Below are positions 18,725-31,159 of a DNA stretch of 64,000 bases, in pieces (position 1 is the stretch's first letter; each line of letters starts with the position of its first letter). The DNA is from Asparagopsis taxiformis. Lineage: Eukaryota > Rhodophyta > Florideophyceae > Bonnemaisoniales > Bonnemaisoniaceae. The position numbers and the translations under genes are program-made. The notes under the pieces are model-generated. The model searched no databases. It was not told the origin of the DNA and was given only the letters and a program-made list of their open reading frames with translations. The stretch spans positions 18,339-82,338 of the forward strand of contig JALQPE010002268.1 in NCBI GenBank assembly GCA_030407315.1, in the 5' to 3' direction.

Positions 18725-19140
18725 AGTTTGAGTCTGACTATTTCCGTTTATGCGATATTTTTCATTGGAAGCATGTTGACTCATGATGTGTATTGAGCGG
18801 AGGATGGAAGAGAGGTACGTGAAGTTTTGAAAGTATGCTGCGAGGGAAGGTTGGTTTTGAGTCTGACTGTTGTGGTTGATTCCGATGTTTTGTAGATGAT
18901 GCAGGAATGTTGATGACGGAAGGTAAGTTTCACTGAGCACCAATACTTGTTTTGCGAAGATATGGAATGCTGACTTTGATTATTCATTGCAAGGTTTTTG
19001 GATCATGGTTTGTATTGTGTGTAGGATGGATGAGAGGTAAGTAAGGGAGTTTCCTAGGATATCTGTCGTGGTAAGCGTTGGTTTTGAATCTGACTGCTGG
19101 GGTTGATGTTGTGTATGTGATGCAGGAGTGGTGAAGCAGG
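18725..19140 (+). repeat. Imperfect tandem repeat, about 230 bp
   Basis: Two diverged units share TTTTGAGTCTGACT/TTTTGAATCTGACT, GATGCAGGA and AGGATGGA-AGAGGTA segments in the same order. The region has no coding signal. It forms part of the right subterminal region of Element A together with the repeats that follow. Confidence 0.6.
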
Positions 19141-19480
19141 AACGGCAGGACTGAAGGAGAGTGAAGAAGGGATCTAGGAAGATGGGGAATGAAGCTGTGA
19201 GGTGTTTCTGGTATGTGTATCTTTTCGGGCATACGATAGAAGTGAGAGTGGGTTTCAAGTGGTGTAAGATTTTGCTGACCATGTTCGTGTTTGATGTCTT
19301 GATGATTTAATGGGCTGGGGTGGTGTCGAGGAAAGCGGGGATGGTATTGGGAAGGAGCTTATTTTTGTAATCTAGGTCGTGAGGGTTCTTGAAGTATGTG
19401 CGGATGGTGGTGCATGGCGTTCAGATGGTAGGGAGAACGCGATAGTGAGGGAGATGGGTGATCGACGATATGCTGACAGG

Positions 19481-19615
19481 TATTTTGTATTCTGGCTGGA
19501 TACGTATTTCGTATTCTGGCTGGATACATATTCCGTATTCTGGCTGGATACGTATTTCCTATTCTAACCGGGTATTTATTTCCTATTCTGACCAGATATG
19601 TATTTCCTATTCTAG
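19481..19615 (+). repeat. Tandem array of about 23-24 bp units
   Basis: Five to six units of a TATTCTGGCTGGATACGTAT-like sequence, the later units diverged. Frames across it are repeat artefacts. Confidence 0.85.
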
Positions 19616-19879
19616 AGAGACGTATTGTATACCAGCAGTTTCGTAAATGAGAGAATAAAATACGGTCCGATATGGGCCCTGAATTTACCATCCGCTGTAA
19701 TTTCTTCCCTCCCGGTTTTCGCTGATATATTGTATACTGGATGTCGGGTCCTAGTATTCCGCCATATGTACTAGAGAAAGTTGACGTCCGCATCCAAAAA
19801 TTTTTTATTTTTTTTTGGACGCGGACGTTCATTTGTTCTAGTAAATCTCGGGGCCGACTAGGACCCGTACTAGAGAGAC

Positions 19880-19913
19880 TGGACGTCCGCGTCCACTTCC
19901 GAAAACACAGACG
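19880..19913 (-). repeat. Element A right terminal inverted repeat
   Basis: Reverse complement starts CGTCTGTGTTTTCGG. It matches the left end at 32 of 34 bases. The preceding 19735-19879 holds CTAGTA, GGTCCTAGTATTCCGCC and GGACGCGGACGT words shared with the orphan end at 62.3-62.7 kb. Confidence 0.9.
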
Positions 19914-22755
19914 AGCGCACGCCGACCGCGATAAGACTACGTTTACGTCGCACGTCGGTACGTATCGCTTTCGCCGCATGCCTTTCGGACTTTCGAACGC
20001 GCCCGCGACGTTTCAGCGCGCGCTCGACATATTGCTCGCGAACGTGAAGTGGCAACATTGCCTTGTCTACCTGGATGACGTAATCATCTTCTCCGCCGAC
20101 GTAAACGCGCACGTGCACCACGTCGACGAGATACTGGGAATCCTCGGACGCGCAGGCGTTTCGCTAAAATTCGCGAAGACCGAGTTCTTCAAGCGCTCGG
20201 TGGACTACCTGGGACATACTATTTCGCCTGGGAAGCTCTCCGTACCGACGACGAAGTGCGACGCGCTGCGCGATGCGACGTACCCGATGACGAAGACGCA
20301 ACTGCGAAGTTTTCTAGGAACTTGCAACGTATACCGCCGATTCGTCGAAAAATTCGCGTTCGTCGCGGCGCCGCTTACGCAGCTGCTAAAGAAGGACCAA
20401 GGAGACAGCTTACCCGCGCCGACGCCGGAGCAGACGCGCGCGTTCGAAGCATTGCGACAAGCGATGCTGTCTCCGCCAATTCTCCGCCTACCGCGCGAAG
20501 GACACCCGTATGTGCTCGATACCGACGCGTCGCGAGGGCAAATCTGATGCGCGCTACTTCAGCTAGACGCGGACGACGACGTACTACATCCAGTCAGATA
20601 CTGGTCGCGCACGCTTAACGACGCGGAGCGCAACTATTCGACGACGGAACGCGAATGCCTCGCAGTCGTATGGGCAGTTTTGCTATTACGCACATATTTG
20701 GAAGGACGGAAGTTCACGGTTCGCACCGACCATAATTCGTTGCGTTGGATCCTGAACATGACGTCCGCGGAAGGACGACTCGCGCGCTGGCGATTGCGAC
20801 TCGCCGAGTTCGAATTCGACGTCGAATACAAGAAAAGAAAACGCCACGTTATCGCCGACGCGCTCTCGCGAATGGCCACGCGAAGCTGCGACGAGACGGA
20901 AATACCGGACGAGATACCCTGCTTCGGCGCCGCGAACATCGTCGAACCGCACGCGGACATACGCGACCGAACCGACGCTGCGCTACTATGCAACTACGCA
21001 GAATACTACCCGAGCTTGGCCTGCCTACTGGCAATTCGGTCGTGTATCGAGCCGCCCGTATCCACTGACGAGTGGATTCGCGAACAGGCGACGGACGAAT
21101 TCTGCCAGAACGCGAAACGCGACGTCGAGACCGCGCCGCGATCGCGCTTCCATCTGTCCCCCGATGGGATACTCATGAGGACCGCTCCGCTCGACGACGC
21201 GACGCAGATAGTCGTGCCCGAAGCGATAAAAGGACGTATTCTGCGAGCGAACCATTACGCGGTAACTGCAGGACACCCGGGCGCGCGACGCATGTACGAC
21301 GCAATTCGACGCCCGTATTACTGGCCGAAGATGAGCGTAGACGTCTACACCACGGTGAGACAATGCGATGCGTGCGCGCGCAACCGCGTTACGCAATATC
21401 GCCATACGAACGCCCTGAAGCTATTCCCCGCTACGCGCCCGCTCGAAGACGGCGCTATCGATATTCTGGGACCGCTGCCCGAGACCCCGCACCAACGCCG
21501 CTTCGTACTCGTAATCGCCGATCGCTACAGCAAGCTCTGTCGCCTCATCGCGCTCGGACGCGTATCCGCGCTCGCCGTCGCAAAAGCGTTTTGCCGAGAT
21601 TGGGTCTTCGTTTATGGACCGCCGCGCACGCTACTTTCAGATAACGGACCGCAGTTCCGCTCGAAGCTGTTTCAGGAAACGTGCGCGCTAATGGGAACGC
21701 GTAACATCTTCACGACTACCTATCACCCGCAATCGAACGGGCAAGTCGAGCGCATGAACCGCACCATCGTCGCGACGCTGCGCCATTACGTCGACGAAGA
21801 GCGAAAGAATTGGGACGAGCACCTAGACGCGCTGGCGTACGCATACAATCGCGCGATGCACCGCTCGACGAACACGACGCCGTTCGAACTTACGCTCACG
21901 CGCTACCCTGTATCGCTGGGGACGGAGCAGGTCGACACGATTCGTAGCACGCCGTTCCTTCGCATGGAGTTCCTTGCGAAGCTATCCGACGCATATGCGC
22001 GCGCAGCGAACGCGTTGAAGAAAGCGCAAGCGAGATACAAACGCGACTTCGACCGCGGCGCACGCACGGTGAACAAGAGCATCAAGGTTGGCGATCAAGT
22101 ATATCTGGACACTCGCGCGGGAGCGACGACACGAACGCAGCGCGACGACGGAACGCGCCCTTCGAAGTTGGACTACCCCGTGTCGGGACCCTTCCCGGTC
22201 ACAAGCTGCCGCGGGCACACTTACGAAATCATAATCGACGGTGTGCCCGAACTCGTCAGCTCCGACCGTATTCGCCTAGCACCGCGCAACGCGACGCACG
22301 CGCCGGTTACGCCAAGCGGCGAAGAAGGGACGACTGACGCGGAGGACACAAGCGACGCAGCGCGACGTAACGAACGCGTATTCGATGACGCACGCAAGGT
22401 GAATCCTGAAGCAGGATATGGGACGCGGGAGTTCATGATTGACAGATTGACGGCTGAAGGTGTCGACGACACCGGTGCGCCCGTATTTCGTGTACGCTGG
22501 AAGGGCTTCTCTCCGCGCGACGACACTTGGGAGCCCGAAAGCTCGTTACCCGCGCCCATCGTTGCCCGTTTCCGCCGCGACCGCGGACGCTCCGCCTCTG
22601 ACAACACTGCGCGCAACACCGAGGTTGGCGCCACGTCACCGTGCAATCGTAGTAAGCGTCCGGCACGCGGCGACGCCCCGCGTATAACGTTGCCTAGCCG
22701 CGCGAGCGCGCGCAGCGCGAGTCGACGAACGCCTTCGCAGACACCGCGCAACTGA
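19914..22755 (+). pseudogene. Ty3/gypsy polyprotein: rest of RT, RNase H, integrase, chromodomain
   Basis: Same frame as 1-511. In order: RMPFGLSNAPATFQ and YLDDVIIFS (RT catalytic YLDD), the RNase H start LDTDAS, then an in-frame TGA at 20545-20547 exactly where the DAS-x-x-x-G turn is expected, probably a GGA-to-TGA change. RNase H continues (RTDHNSL). Integrase follows: the H-H-C-C zinc domain (HYAVTAGH...CDACARN), core residues in IDILGPL, SDNGPQF and the E of SNGQVERMN. A GPF-like segment comes next, then a C-terminal chromodomain (FRVRWKGFSPRDDTWEPESSL) ending at the stop. This is a chromovirus; chromodomains steer integration to marked chromatin. The element is dead twice over: by the TGA and by Element A. 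Confidence 0.93.
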
Positions 22756-24060
22756 CGCGCGGAACGGGGCTGAATGCGCCAGTCACGCCCACCGGAACCG
22801 ACGCGTAGATAAGCACGCGGGCCAGGCCTCCCATCGCCGCTTGTCGTTCTCGCTGCACAACTGCGCCATCGTTTGCCACGCAATCGTTTCGTCGCACGCC
22901 GCGCAACCACGCCATCGTTTGCCGCGCAACCGTTTGACGCAACGCGGCCGCGCTTGACCGACGCCACGCAATCGCGTTCATCTTTCGCCGCGCACCCGCC
23001 AAGCGTCGCATCGCCGTGCTACCACGCAATCGTTGTCACCGCGCAACCGTCGCCTGTCGTCGCACGCCGCGCAACCGCGCCATCGCTACTACGCAGCCGT
23101 TGTTGCTACGCCCTCGCCGCGTGTCGTCCTCGCCGCACAACCGCGCCACCGTTTGCCACGCAATCGTTCGACGCAACGCAACCGCGCTTGACCGACGCCA
23201 CGCAATCGCGTTCATCTTTCGCCGCGCAGCCGCATCGTCGCTTGTCGCGTAGCCGTTCACGCCGCGCAACCGCGCCACCGTCGGCCACGCAACCGTCGCA
23301 TTCCACCGTACGCCTTCCGCGCCCGCACGAACCCAAACGGCAATCGTAGCCGGGAATCTAGTTGCCGTTCGCCTCCTATCCACCATGCTAACATCGCTAG
23401 AATCCCCAGGACTGGGCACGCCCGACAGCGCAATTTCGCGCGAAAAGAGGGGAGCGCGCACACCCGATTGGTCGTTGCGGAGGAGGGGTTGGCCCATACA
23501 GCATGGCCGTTTACTGTTCTGGAAGATTACAGGCCGAAAAACGAGCCTGGGCTGGGGCAGGCCAAAAATGGACGGCGCCGATCTGCCCCGACGCCGTGGC
23601 GAGATGCTTGCTGATGGCACCCCCGGATTGGCTGTTCACACACACACGTACGCGACGAATCACACGGGCGGTTGGGAACGACGCAGAATACCAGCAAACG
23701 AAAGCCTCCGCTGGAAAGGGGGATGCCACCAACACGCCCGTCCTCCTCGTCCTGGAAGGCCATGGCGAACCCCAAACCCCCGGAGCCGGGACCCTACCTA
23801 GACGCTCGCTAAAAACCGGAGCATTAGAAACCCAGTCCCCATAAGCGCGACGAAAGCGACGAAACGCGACGAAAGCGATGAAACGCGACGAAACGCGACG
23901 CGACGAAAACGCGCCTGCCCTGTATGCCTACCCGCAAACAGCCCTATCCCCCTCTCTCCCGCCTCGCCCCACGCGACCCCAACCGCGTCGCTCGTGTACC
24001 TCCGAGCGTCGACGCGGTCACTGGGCAAGCACCGCTTCAAGCGGCGACACAGCATAAGCA
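22756..24060 (+). repeat. Gypsy 3' flank: tandem repeats and possible 3' LTR
   Basis: Positions 22843-23330 are degenerate tandem units rich in CGCAACCG, GCCACGCAATCG and TTTGCCACGCAA words. One longer segment (GACCGACGCCACGCAATCGC) recurs about 240 bp apart. Positions 23850-23910 are a CGACGAAACG-type microsatellite. A 3' LTR may lie in 23331-24060, but the 5' LTR is outside the window, so its limits cannot be set. Long frames here are repeat artefacts. Confidence 0.55.
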
Positions 24061-26107
24061 AAAATAGAGAATATTCCATGGAAAATGCCGTATCGTACAG
24101 TAGAACTAGTCACCATATTTTAGCGGAACGCCCATCCCCAACGTTTGGATAAGGCCCATCGAAAAAAATGTAAAAAATCATGGGCTGAGACCAGCACGGC
24201 GATTTTGTTTTACAGTAGGCAGGAACCAAGCAGAACTATGGTGTGGCCGTGAGGTGATGGCTGAACCATGTACGGAAGGACACGTAGGGATGGAAATGAA
24301 CCACGTCCATATATGAGCAGGACGGCGGGTTGACTAGAACGGGCCAAGTCACGCAGGCACGGACTGTTGGAATGGAACCAGTACTGTATATGGGTATAGT
24401 TAGATATGGGGTGCACCGTGACTGCGATATGTGGTGGAAGGTGCAGAGCGATTCGTAGAAATAAACTATAAAATATAATGGGCACACCGTGACGGTCCGG
24501 TGTCTGAAACCAGGCGTAAGCAGCACTCGCTGAATGGACGGTGACCAAAGTATGATTATTGTATTCATTGGAATAATTCCAGAGTAGGTGACTTTTTGCT
24601 CATGGGACGTGACCAAGCTGACTTGTGGAACTGGCCAAACGATAATTTAGAAAGGGACCATTGACTGGGCATGTGCGGCCCAAGGCAAAGCGCGGTTAGT
24701 TTCCAAACTACAGTACTGTGTAAAGCCCGGATATATTCTATTATCACACCTGCTCGTGACACTGGAATTATTCCACCGTGGAGCACTGTAATGGGTACGG
24801 TTCACTTCCACTGGATGTAGTGGTTGTACCGTCGGGTTGGCGTGGTCCATGTCCACTGGGTAGAGTAGTTGTACCGTCGGGTGGGCGTGGTCCATGTCCA
24901 CTGGGTAGAGTGGTTATACCGGTGGGCGCTCTGGGTAGAAACTGAAAGGTAGAATGGGCGGCACATCGCACTTTTGCGGAGAAACTGCAGGACGGATAGG
25001 TCTGACTGAAACGATACCTAAGAAGAATGGAAATCTGGATAGGGATAAAGAATTAGACTAGGGTGCAGCCAGTAGCGGGCACGCAAGATTTACGATATGG
25101 TGTAGTGGATAGGGAATAGGTAAATGGGCAGCTAACGCCAAAATTTTCACGACATGAAGATCATCTGTACACTGCACTAAGGAACTATGAACTACGCTAC
25201 CATGGTAGACACTAAACTGCAAAACGCTAGCTCTACATAAAGTAACTACAAATACATATAGGCATGAAAAGAGAGATGAAGGGAAGCCAGAAATTTCTGT
25301 TGGCACCTGGAAGGAAAAAAATAGATGAATCAATGGTTAGTGCTAGGAATGTGACTTCATCAACGCTAGAAGCATGATTAGAAGCGAGAGAACATACCGT
25401 TGATAGTGCAGCCAGAGCTTTAGTAAACGTATTGTAGAGAACCCAGAAACTTCTGCTGGCACAGAGATGGAAAGAAGTGGATGACACAGTGGTTAGTGCT
25501 AGAAACGGTATGCCAAAAGCTCGATTAGAAGTTAGAAAACGTAGTAATGACAGTAGCCCTGGAGAAAGACGAAACAGAAAGTAGGAAAGGCAGCAAAGTA
25601 CGTTAGCAGAAGAACAACGAAGAACCGCAGAAAAAGACAGTGGGAGGAATGGATAAAAGACTAAATGAGCTGGAAAACCTTATCGAAGGATGAGGCCGCG
25701 GGGCGGAACCACATCCGTAGGGATGCGATTGCACACCGCGACCCCATCCTGCGTAGGTGGTGTGCTCCATGCGACAGGCGATGACGATAGCGCTTAGCGT
25801 GACGCAAGCCTTAAATACTGTTGCAGAGTGAGCCCAGAGGTCGCGTATTTCACTTGCGTAGTGCGAAAGCGCGCGCTTTTCGTACTGACAAATCAGAGAC
25901 AAATCATCGATGATTCATGGACACGGCATGGACTCGAGATGGACACGTCATGGACACGTCATGAACTAGAACACTGGCGTATAGCTGCACGCTTTTGAGC
26001 GGAAACGTGTATTGCAGGCTAAGGAGCCAATGATGAAAAATTAGAAAAAAATGACTAGTTACTGCAGTAAGAAGTGATCTAGGAAGATGCATTTGGTAGA
26101 TCATTTT
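24061..26107. other. Gene-free stretch with several short tandem repeats
   Basis: Holds a 45-bp minisatellite of about 2.7 units (24808-24928, unit with TTGTACCGTCGGG and GTGGTCCATGTCCACTGG), a diverged duplication of about 160 bp (near 25281 and 25441, sharing GGTTAGTGCTAG), and a 49-bp duplication (from 26061 and 26110, starting ACTGCAGTAAGAAGTGATCT). No convincing gene and no A-type or B2-type terminus was seen. Confidence 0.5.
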
Positions 26108-27502
26108 TTACTGCAGTAAGAAGTGATCTAGGAAGATGCATTTGGTATAAGATAGAGGATTAATTCCGCCGGAAGATCTGTCCTTCGTAGAGAGATGAGG
26201 TAGGACGTGTTCTTGTCCCGAAGCCGGTTCGAAGACAGTATCTACAGCCCAGAAGGAGGGTGAAGAAGTCTTCTGTAAGATCTTAGAATTTAGCAAATTC
26301 GAGTAGCAAGCTTGTACAACACACCCGGAAGCTATTTCATGACACTTGAAAAACTCTCTAGATGTACCAGAGAATGGTGTGGAGCAAGCAGGGTGCATAG
26401 AAATAAGTCGAGCACCTTTGCAAAGTATTCCAGAAATGTGTAAAGTATCTGAATTGTGCCCACAGGTGAAGTCCTGCTGGGTTGATATGGAACGCACAGG
26501 AGACCAAAAGTAATATGAAAAAGGAGATGAGAAGCATGGGAGAGAAGACTTCCTGAGATGTTCGAGAAGTGGGTCCTGCCGAAGATCATGTAGAGTGCTT
26601 GCTGGGATATCCTCCATCGATTTACAATGGTCGCGTCCGAACAAGACCCGGAGAAGGAATCGTTTCGAGATATCTCGCTGAACAGAAGTTGGTGGCGCAT
26701 TTGAAAAATTGTTGAGAGCCAGGTTGAGCCTTCCCTTCCAGTGGTTTCCAAGTGCAGCCATCATTGCATCCAACTGCCTGTCAGCACCTCCCGAACGTTC
26801 AAGTCCTCTTTTCATCTGTTGGTGGGTTGCTTCGAAGGAAAGTTCAGCCACCTGACGAGCATGGTTGAGTAGAGGAACCGTGTGTTCGAAAGCTTCAATG
26901 AGTCTATGCAAGTTTGGCTTATTGTCCAAAAGCTTCCTTGCCCTGAATCCCGTAGTCTTCTGTTCAACTTCATTTTGGTCGGCGTCAATTACCACAGAGC
27001 CGTCTCCTTTCAGTTTTCTTTTCTTTGATGGTACCGTACTCCTTTTTCTCGGAGGAACGGTTACGAGCAGGTCATCTACACGTTTTGCATAATCTTTCGA
27101 AAGCTGTTGCAGTTTTCGAAAACGCTTAGCTGCCGATAGTCCGGTCGCGCTCTGTACTGACTCTATGCCGTCAATATCGACACGAGGTAGAAAATAAGTA
27201 GCTGCGGCGATTGAGGATAGCAATCGAACAAGTTCTAGGGAAAGTTCTCTTTGCTTCTCGGAAGCTCGGATAGACCTTGCTCCAGAGCCTTCTGAAGACT
27301 CCCCGGACTGGAAGCTCAGAGCCAACCCAAAACAGTGATCTGCGACTAGAAGTAAAGCAAATCTGTCCGAGATTCCCATTGTATTTGTTTCACCCGAGGT
27401 GAAGTTATATATCCTCTTCTGGTTAGTGAGACCTAGGACGTGAAGGGCATCTACCATAAAACTTTCTGCCATCCTTCTACTACCATCACTAGGCAGGCAC
27501 AA
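26108..27502 (-). pseudogene. KDZ-like transposase, C-terminal part (B1; frameshifted)
   Basis: Continues the transposase of 27451-29910 in the -1 frame. KPNLHRLIEAFEHTVPLL and AELSFEATHQQMKRGLERS match KPNLHRLIEFCVHTLPAF and EELLFERMHQPLKRGVRNS in the B2 transposase. The F-E-x-x-H-Q-x-x-K-R-G block probably holds the third acidic catalytic residue. Similarity fades after about 26600, and the last 150 codons look like non-coding read-through. Homology places the frame change near 27480-27500, at the sequence encoding ACL/PSDGSRRMAESF. It probably worked once with the preceding segment as one protein. Confidence 0.7.
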
Positions 27503-29910
27503 AAAGCATTGTCCAGGGCATCCTTAGCAAGCCCTTGGAGGAGGTGGTCGATCCCAATAAATGTGGAACGGTATGAATCAATAATAGCGGGAACAACAGG
27601 GATGCTCACAGAATCCATACCAAGGGGTGTGCCAGATGGAACGAGGCCTTTAGACCTAGTTTCATCAAGCAGTTGCTCTATAAGAAGCATTGGAGTTTCA
27701 GTAGCGCTTTGCACTTTCCTCATTCCCAGGTATTTCATGATGCTCACCGTACTTTGTGATGACTGAACTGCCTGAGTTCTCTCTGAAGTACGGAATAGAG
27801 AATCCGAACTAGAATGAAGACTGGTGTCGTACCCGAACTGTGAATGTTTCCCGTGTTTACCTCCTCTGACGAAGAAACACAAGTGGCATGGACAATCTGC
27901 ATTGTGTCCCATGACATCGAGAACATGGGAACATGCGGGATAGTCTGATACAAAACCGACAAAGTCCAGGAAAATGATGCAATCGTTACCCTCTGGATCT
28001 ACGTCATGGAAACCAGTCGTACATCCCTGGATTATGTCGCGAGAGATATGTCGAAGAATATGGTTTGTACTTACACCGGGACCAGTGACACCGATAATAC
28101 GCACTGCAGAACTATTCCGGCGACAGTCCAGGGGCAGCCCCATGGGGATCATATAACATCCTCCAGCACTACCACTCTTACCAGAGGCCTCATTGAAGTC
28201 ATCGCAGTACAAAAGAAAAGGGTAGACATAGTATGTGGTGCCACAGTCGAGAACACCACGGATACTTGTCGGATGGCAGGGAAGGGTATTCGTGCCCTGA
28301 CTCAATAAAATGACATTGTTAATCGCACGACTGCCACCGATATTAGTGTAAAGTCCTTCAGAATTGATGAAGAACATGAGTTTGCGAAATGGAGACGGGG
28401 GACCCGGAGAGCTGACTATAAGACCGACGATGAAAGGCTGCCCAGTAGTATACGTAAAGTTACATCCTGAAGCAGGAGATAAAAGTGTGAGATGATCTCC
28501 AGGTCGAGCGAATTGCTCAAAGGACTTTTTGCGGAGTACCAAACCAGGCCCGAAGGAGTGGGGAGAAACGGACTGCTGCTGATCAGAGGCCTTACTGTTG
28601 TTCACCCATGAAGAGGACGTGAAAGCCACGAAAGAATCTGAGTTGGAGGAAATTGATTTCTTCTGAAAGCAGGAGGCGGCTCTAGGGTCCAGATGGTTGG
28701 CTTGTTGACCAGTGGTAACTCGGACCTGGACAGTACCACCCCCGAAAGCAGTGATGGGTGTACCATCCATCTCCTCAGCACTGAGAGAGTGGTTTTGTCC
28801 TTTCACGAAGCGCTCTCTGAATTTCCCCAGATTCGACGTATATATGTTTCCATGTATAGTTGGTACCCCATCAGATTCGAATGACTTGGAGGCTACGTTA
28901 TGGCGCCAGGCAAGATCGAACAGTTCTGGAGTAGATATGTCTTCTCGGGCGTATTCACTTGGTGGAACGATTAGTACTGGTGCAGTTTGGCCAGCGGTGT
29001 TCTGTTCAATCTTGCTTCTTCGCAAAATGGCCTGAGATGCCATACGTGCTGCACTGCGGTCTACATTCACGGGGAAATACACCGTTTCCGAACGCAACCA
29101 GGCGTTGAAGAATAGCCATGGTCTAACTTTTCGGGTGATCGTAGAATAATGAGGTAGCCCTTTCTGAACGTGCTTTTCAGTTGAACCCTTCCTTGCGAAA
29201 TCGAACAAAACGCGATCTTCATTCAGATCTGCGGCAGTGCATTTCGTGGATCCGGTCAACTTCGCTACTGCATACAGAGTTGTCCATTGCGTCATATATT
29301 GGCGTGCCTTGAGCGGATTCGAGGTATCCTCGATGAAAGGGGACGAGAGGAGAAGCTTCGATTGTGTCATTTCTTGTAGAAGAAGGTCTTCATCTTCAGC
29401 ACACACATCATTAAATTCTGGATGTGTATCATCTTCATCAATATGGCCAGGATAATGTTCGGAACCTCCTCTTCTATCAGTTTCGATGTCATGAGTAGGC
29501 CCCCTGGTCGCGTTCTCGCTGCATGGCACGGAAACGACTTCATCTTCAACAGTACTTAAAACTTGATGACCTTCCAAAGCAGGGGGAACGATATATTGGA
29601 TACCATCGCTGTCTGCGAAGGCAATGCTACCTTCCTGCGGAAGTAGGCCTTCGGGAGACATCGAAGTAGGAACTACTTCGGAGGGGCTTTCCAGGGGTAA
29701 TCGCAGACTAGGCTCGGATCCTGGTGCAGTAGCGAGTGAGTCAAGGGATGAGGCAACTCGATCGACTTGAAAGGGTCTCGAGTCATCTTGCCGAAGTGCA
29801 AAAGGATCAGATACGGTTCTGGACGTCGAACGTCTAGATCGGTTATGGGGATGCGGAACAGTGTTGTAACGAAGGCGCAGACCGGAACGGGGCTTCCTTG
29901 GTCTTCCCAT
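27451..29910 (-). pseudogene. KDZ-like transposase, N-terminal and central part (B1)
   Basis: 819 codons from MGRPRKPRSGLRLR, an AT-hook-like basic start. The central block VRIIGVTGPGVSTN, IIQGCTTGF, CIIFLDFVGFVSDYPACSHVLDV and CPCHLCFF matches the B2 transposase almost segment by segment. The FLD and DYPA aspartates and the CxxC knuckle are conserved. DHLLQGLAKDAL is the D-x-LH-equivalent segment. The frame stops at 27451 and the protein continues in 26108-27502. This is the older relative of the transposase at 56045-59665. Which ends it once mobilised is unclear, because no matching terminus is visible nearby. Confidence 0.75.
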
Positions 29911-30240
29911 GAAGTGACAACTGGGAATCTGAAGGTGTTCTAAGATGGAAATGGATTCAGAGACAGTGGATGGTTTCGATTAGGACGAAATCGTTTGGTC
30001 AACCATAAGTTGAGGGCAGTCTGGTACTGAGTAGTCACTCACATAATACCGTTACAAGAGGTTTTCATATTACGTAATACGATTCCGTAATACCTGAAGC
30101 GAACAGTAAACTTTGAATGTCGAATAGGATTCCTTTAATAGTACTCTATTCGACATTCGCTGAACACTGAGAAAGACATGTTGCGAGATGCTGAAATTTC
30201 GTAACTTTTGAGGTGCGAAAATTACTGGAAAAAAATTGAA
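29911..30240. other. Transposase upstream region with a hairpin
   Basis: Includes an inverted repeat with 13-bp arms GAATGTCGAATAG/CTATTCGACATTC (30115-30127 and 30146-30158), 205 bp upstream of the transposase start. It also has TTACGTAATAC-type palindromic words at 30070-30092. No gene. Confidence 0.55.
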
Positions 30241-30870
30241 CGTAATTTTTCGGGCTCTAAAAATTACTCGAGTAAAAACTGATCTAGTCTTTGTCGGGAG
30301 CTAGATCAGTTTTTACTCGAGTAATTCTTGGAGCCCAAAAAATTACCAAATTTTATCATCCACGGAAAAGGCGCTGTGGAGGTGTTCTGGTCGTTGATAG
30401 CAGTGCCAAGGCACACCTGAGGAGTAGTATGGGAGGTCCCAAATCTTTGTTCTAGCTCACTTCGGCCCAGATTTCAAAAAATGGTATAACAGTAAATGAT
30501 AGCCGGACGGGCACACAAAGACGCGGAGTGAGGTGTATTGGGGTCGGTTCAGATAGGTAGATGAAGACGTAGAGAGTGGTGGAGTGGGTTTGGTGGCAAG
30601 CAGGAAGGCTGCCGTGGTGGTCAGAACGGACGATTTGGGAGATGATAAAATTTGGTAATTTTTCGGGCTCCAAAAATTACTCGAGTAAAAACTGATCTAG
30701 TCTTTGTCGGGAGCTAGATCAGTTTTTACTCGAGTAATTCTTGGAGCCCAAAAAATTACCAAATTTTATCATCCACGGAAAAGGCGCTGTGGAGGTGTTC
30801 TGGTCGTTGATAGCAGTGCCAAGGCACACCTGAGGAGTAGTATGAGAGGTCCCAAACCTTTGTTCTAGCC
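30241..30870 (+). repeat. B1 hairpin repeat block, left (inverted partner at 35270-35836)
   Basis: Contains two long hairpins. The first is 30243-30287 with 30301-30345; the second has 60-bp arms, 30641-30700 with 30714-30773. Each has the palindromic core TTACTCGAGTAA in both arms and a 13-nt loop TCTTTGTCGGGAG. The spacers carry GGCGCTGTGGAGGTGTTCTGG and a 200-bp segment found again, inverted, at 35424-35702. Confidence 0.88.
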
Positions 30871-31159
30871 TACTTCTACTCTGCTTTAAAAGATGATAGA
30901 ACTGTAACTGTAACTAAAAGCTAGACAAGTATCTACGAGAAGGGAGGTGTACATGGAGTAAGGGACAGGACAGGTATATTTCAATATCACGCTCTGTTTG
31001 TTCAGCTCAGGTTGGCTGGGAGAGTTGATGTATAGAATGAAAAAAGAGACGGTTTATGAAGACATATCGTAGAGTTATGGAATAGTCAACTGGTTGCAGC
31101 AAGCAAAAGAATCGTTGAAATACGAGAGATCAACTAATGTCTACGGTATCTAACAGATT

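Larger units (their letters stand above)
512..19913. mobile_element. Element A: 19.4-kb DNA transposon carrying DNA-modification genes
   Basis: The ends at 512-545 and 19880-19913 are inverted repeats, 32 of 34 bases identical, starting CGTCTGTGTT. They split one gypsy reverse transcriptase. Removing the element and one copy of a 2-bp AG (or 4-bp AGCG) duplication rejoins the RT frame as ...I-P-V-A-H-A-D-R-D. Subterminal DNA at both ends carries repeated GGACGTCC and CTAGTA words, as expected for transposase binding. The cargo is a ParB/dioxygenase gene (-), a methyltransferase-SET gene (+), a coiled-coil gene (+) and a Plavaka-like transposase gene (-). Since it sits inside a retrotransposon it arrived after that element. 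I infer it is fairly young because the ends are nearly identical and the transposase frame is intact. The exact duplication length is uncertain by 2 bp. Confidence 0.88.

Noticed and set aside
19359..19979. 206-codon minus-strand frame and small plus-strand frames over the YSGWIR-type repeats
   Set aside because: They span the 24-bp tandem array and the transposon terminus, so they are repeat translation.
22221..23620. Arginine/alanine-rich frames antisense to or beyond the gypsy chromodomain
   Set aside because: They reflect CG-rich sequence and minisatellite repeats on the opposite strand of a recognised gene.
24061..26107. A left terminus for B1 or for the 26-30 kb transposase
   Set aside because: I looked for CGTCTGTGTT-type and CACTACTG-type ends and for GGCAGTA clusters and found none convincing.
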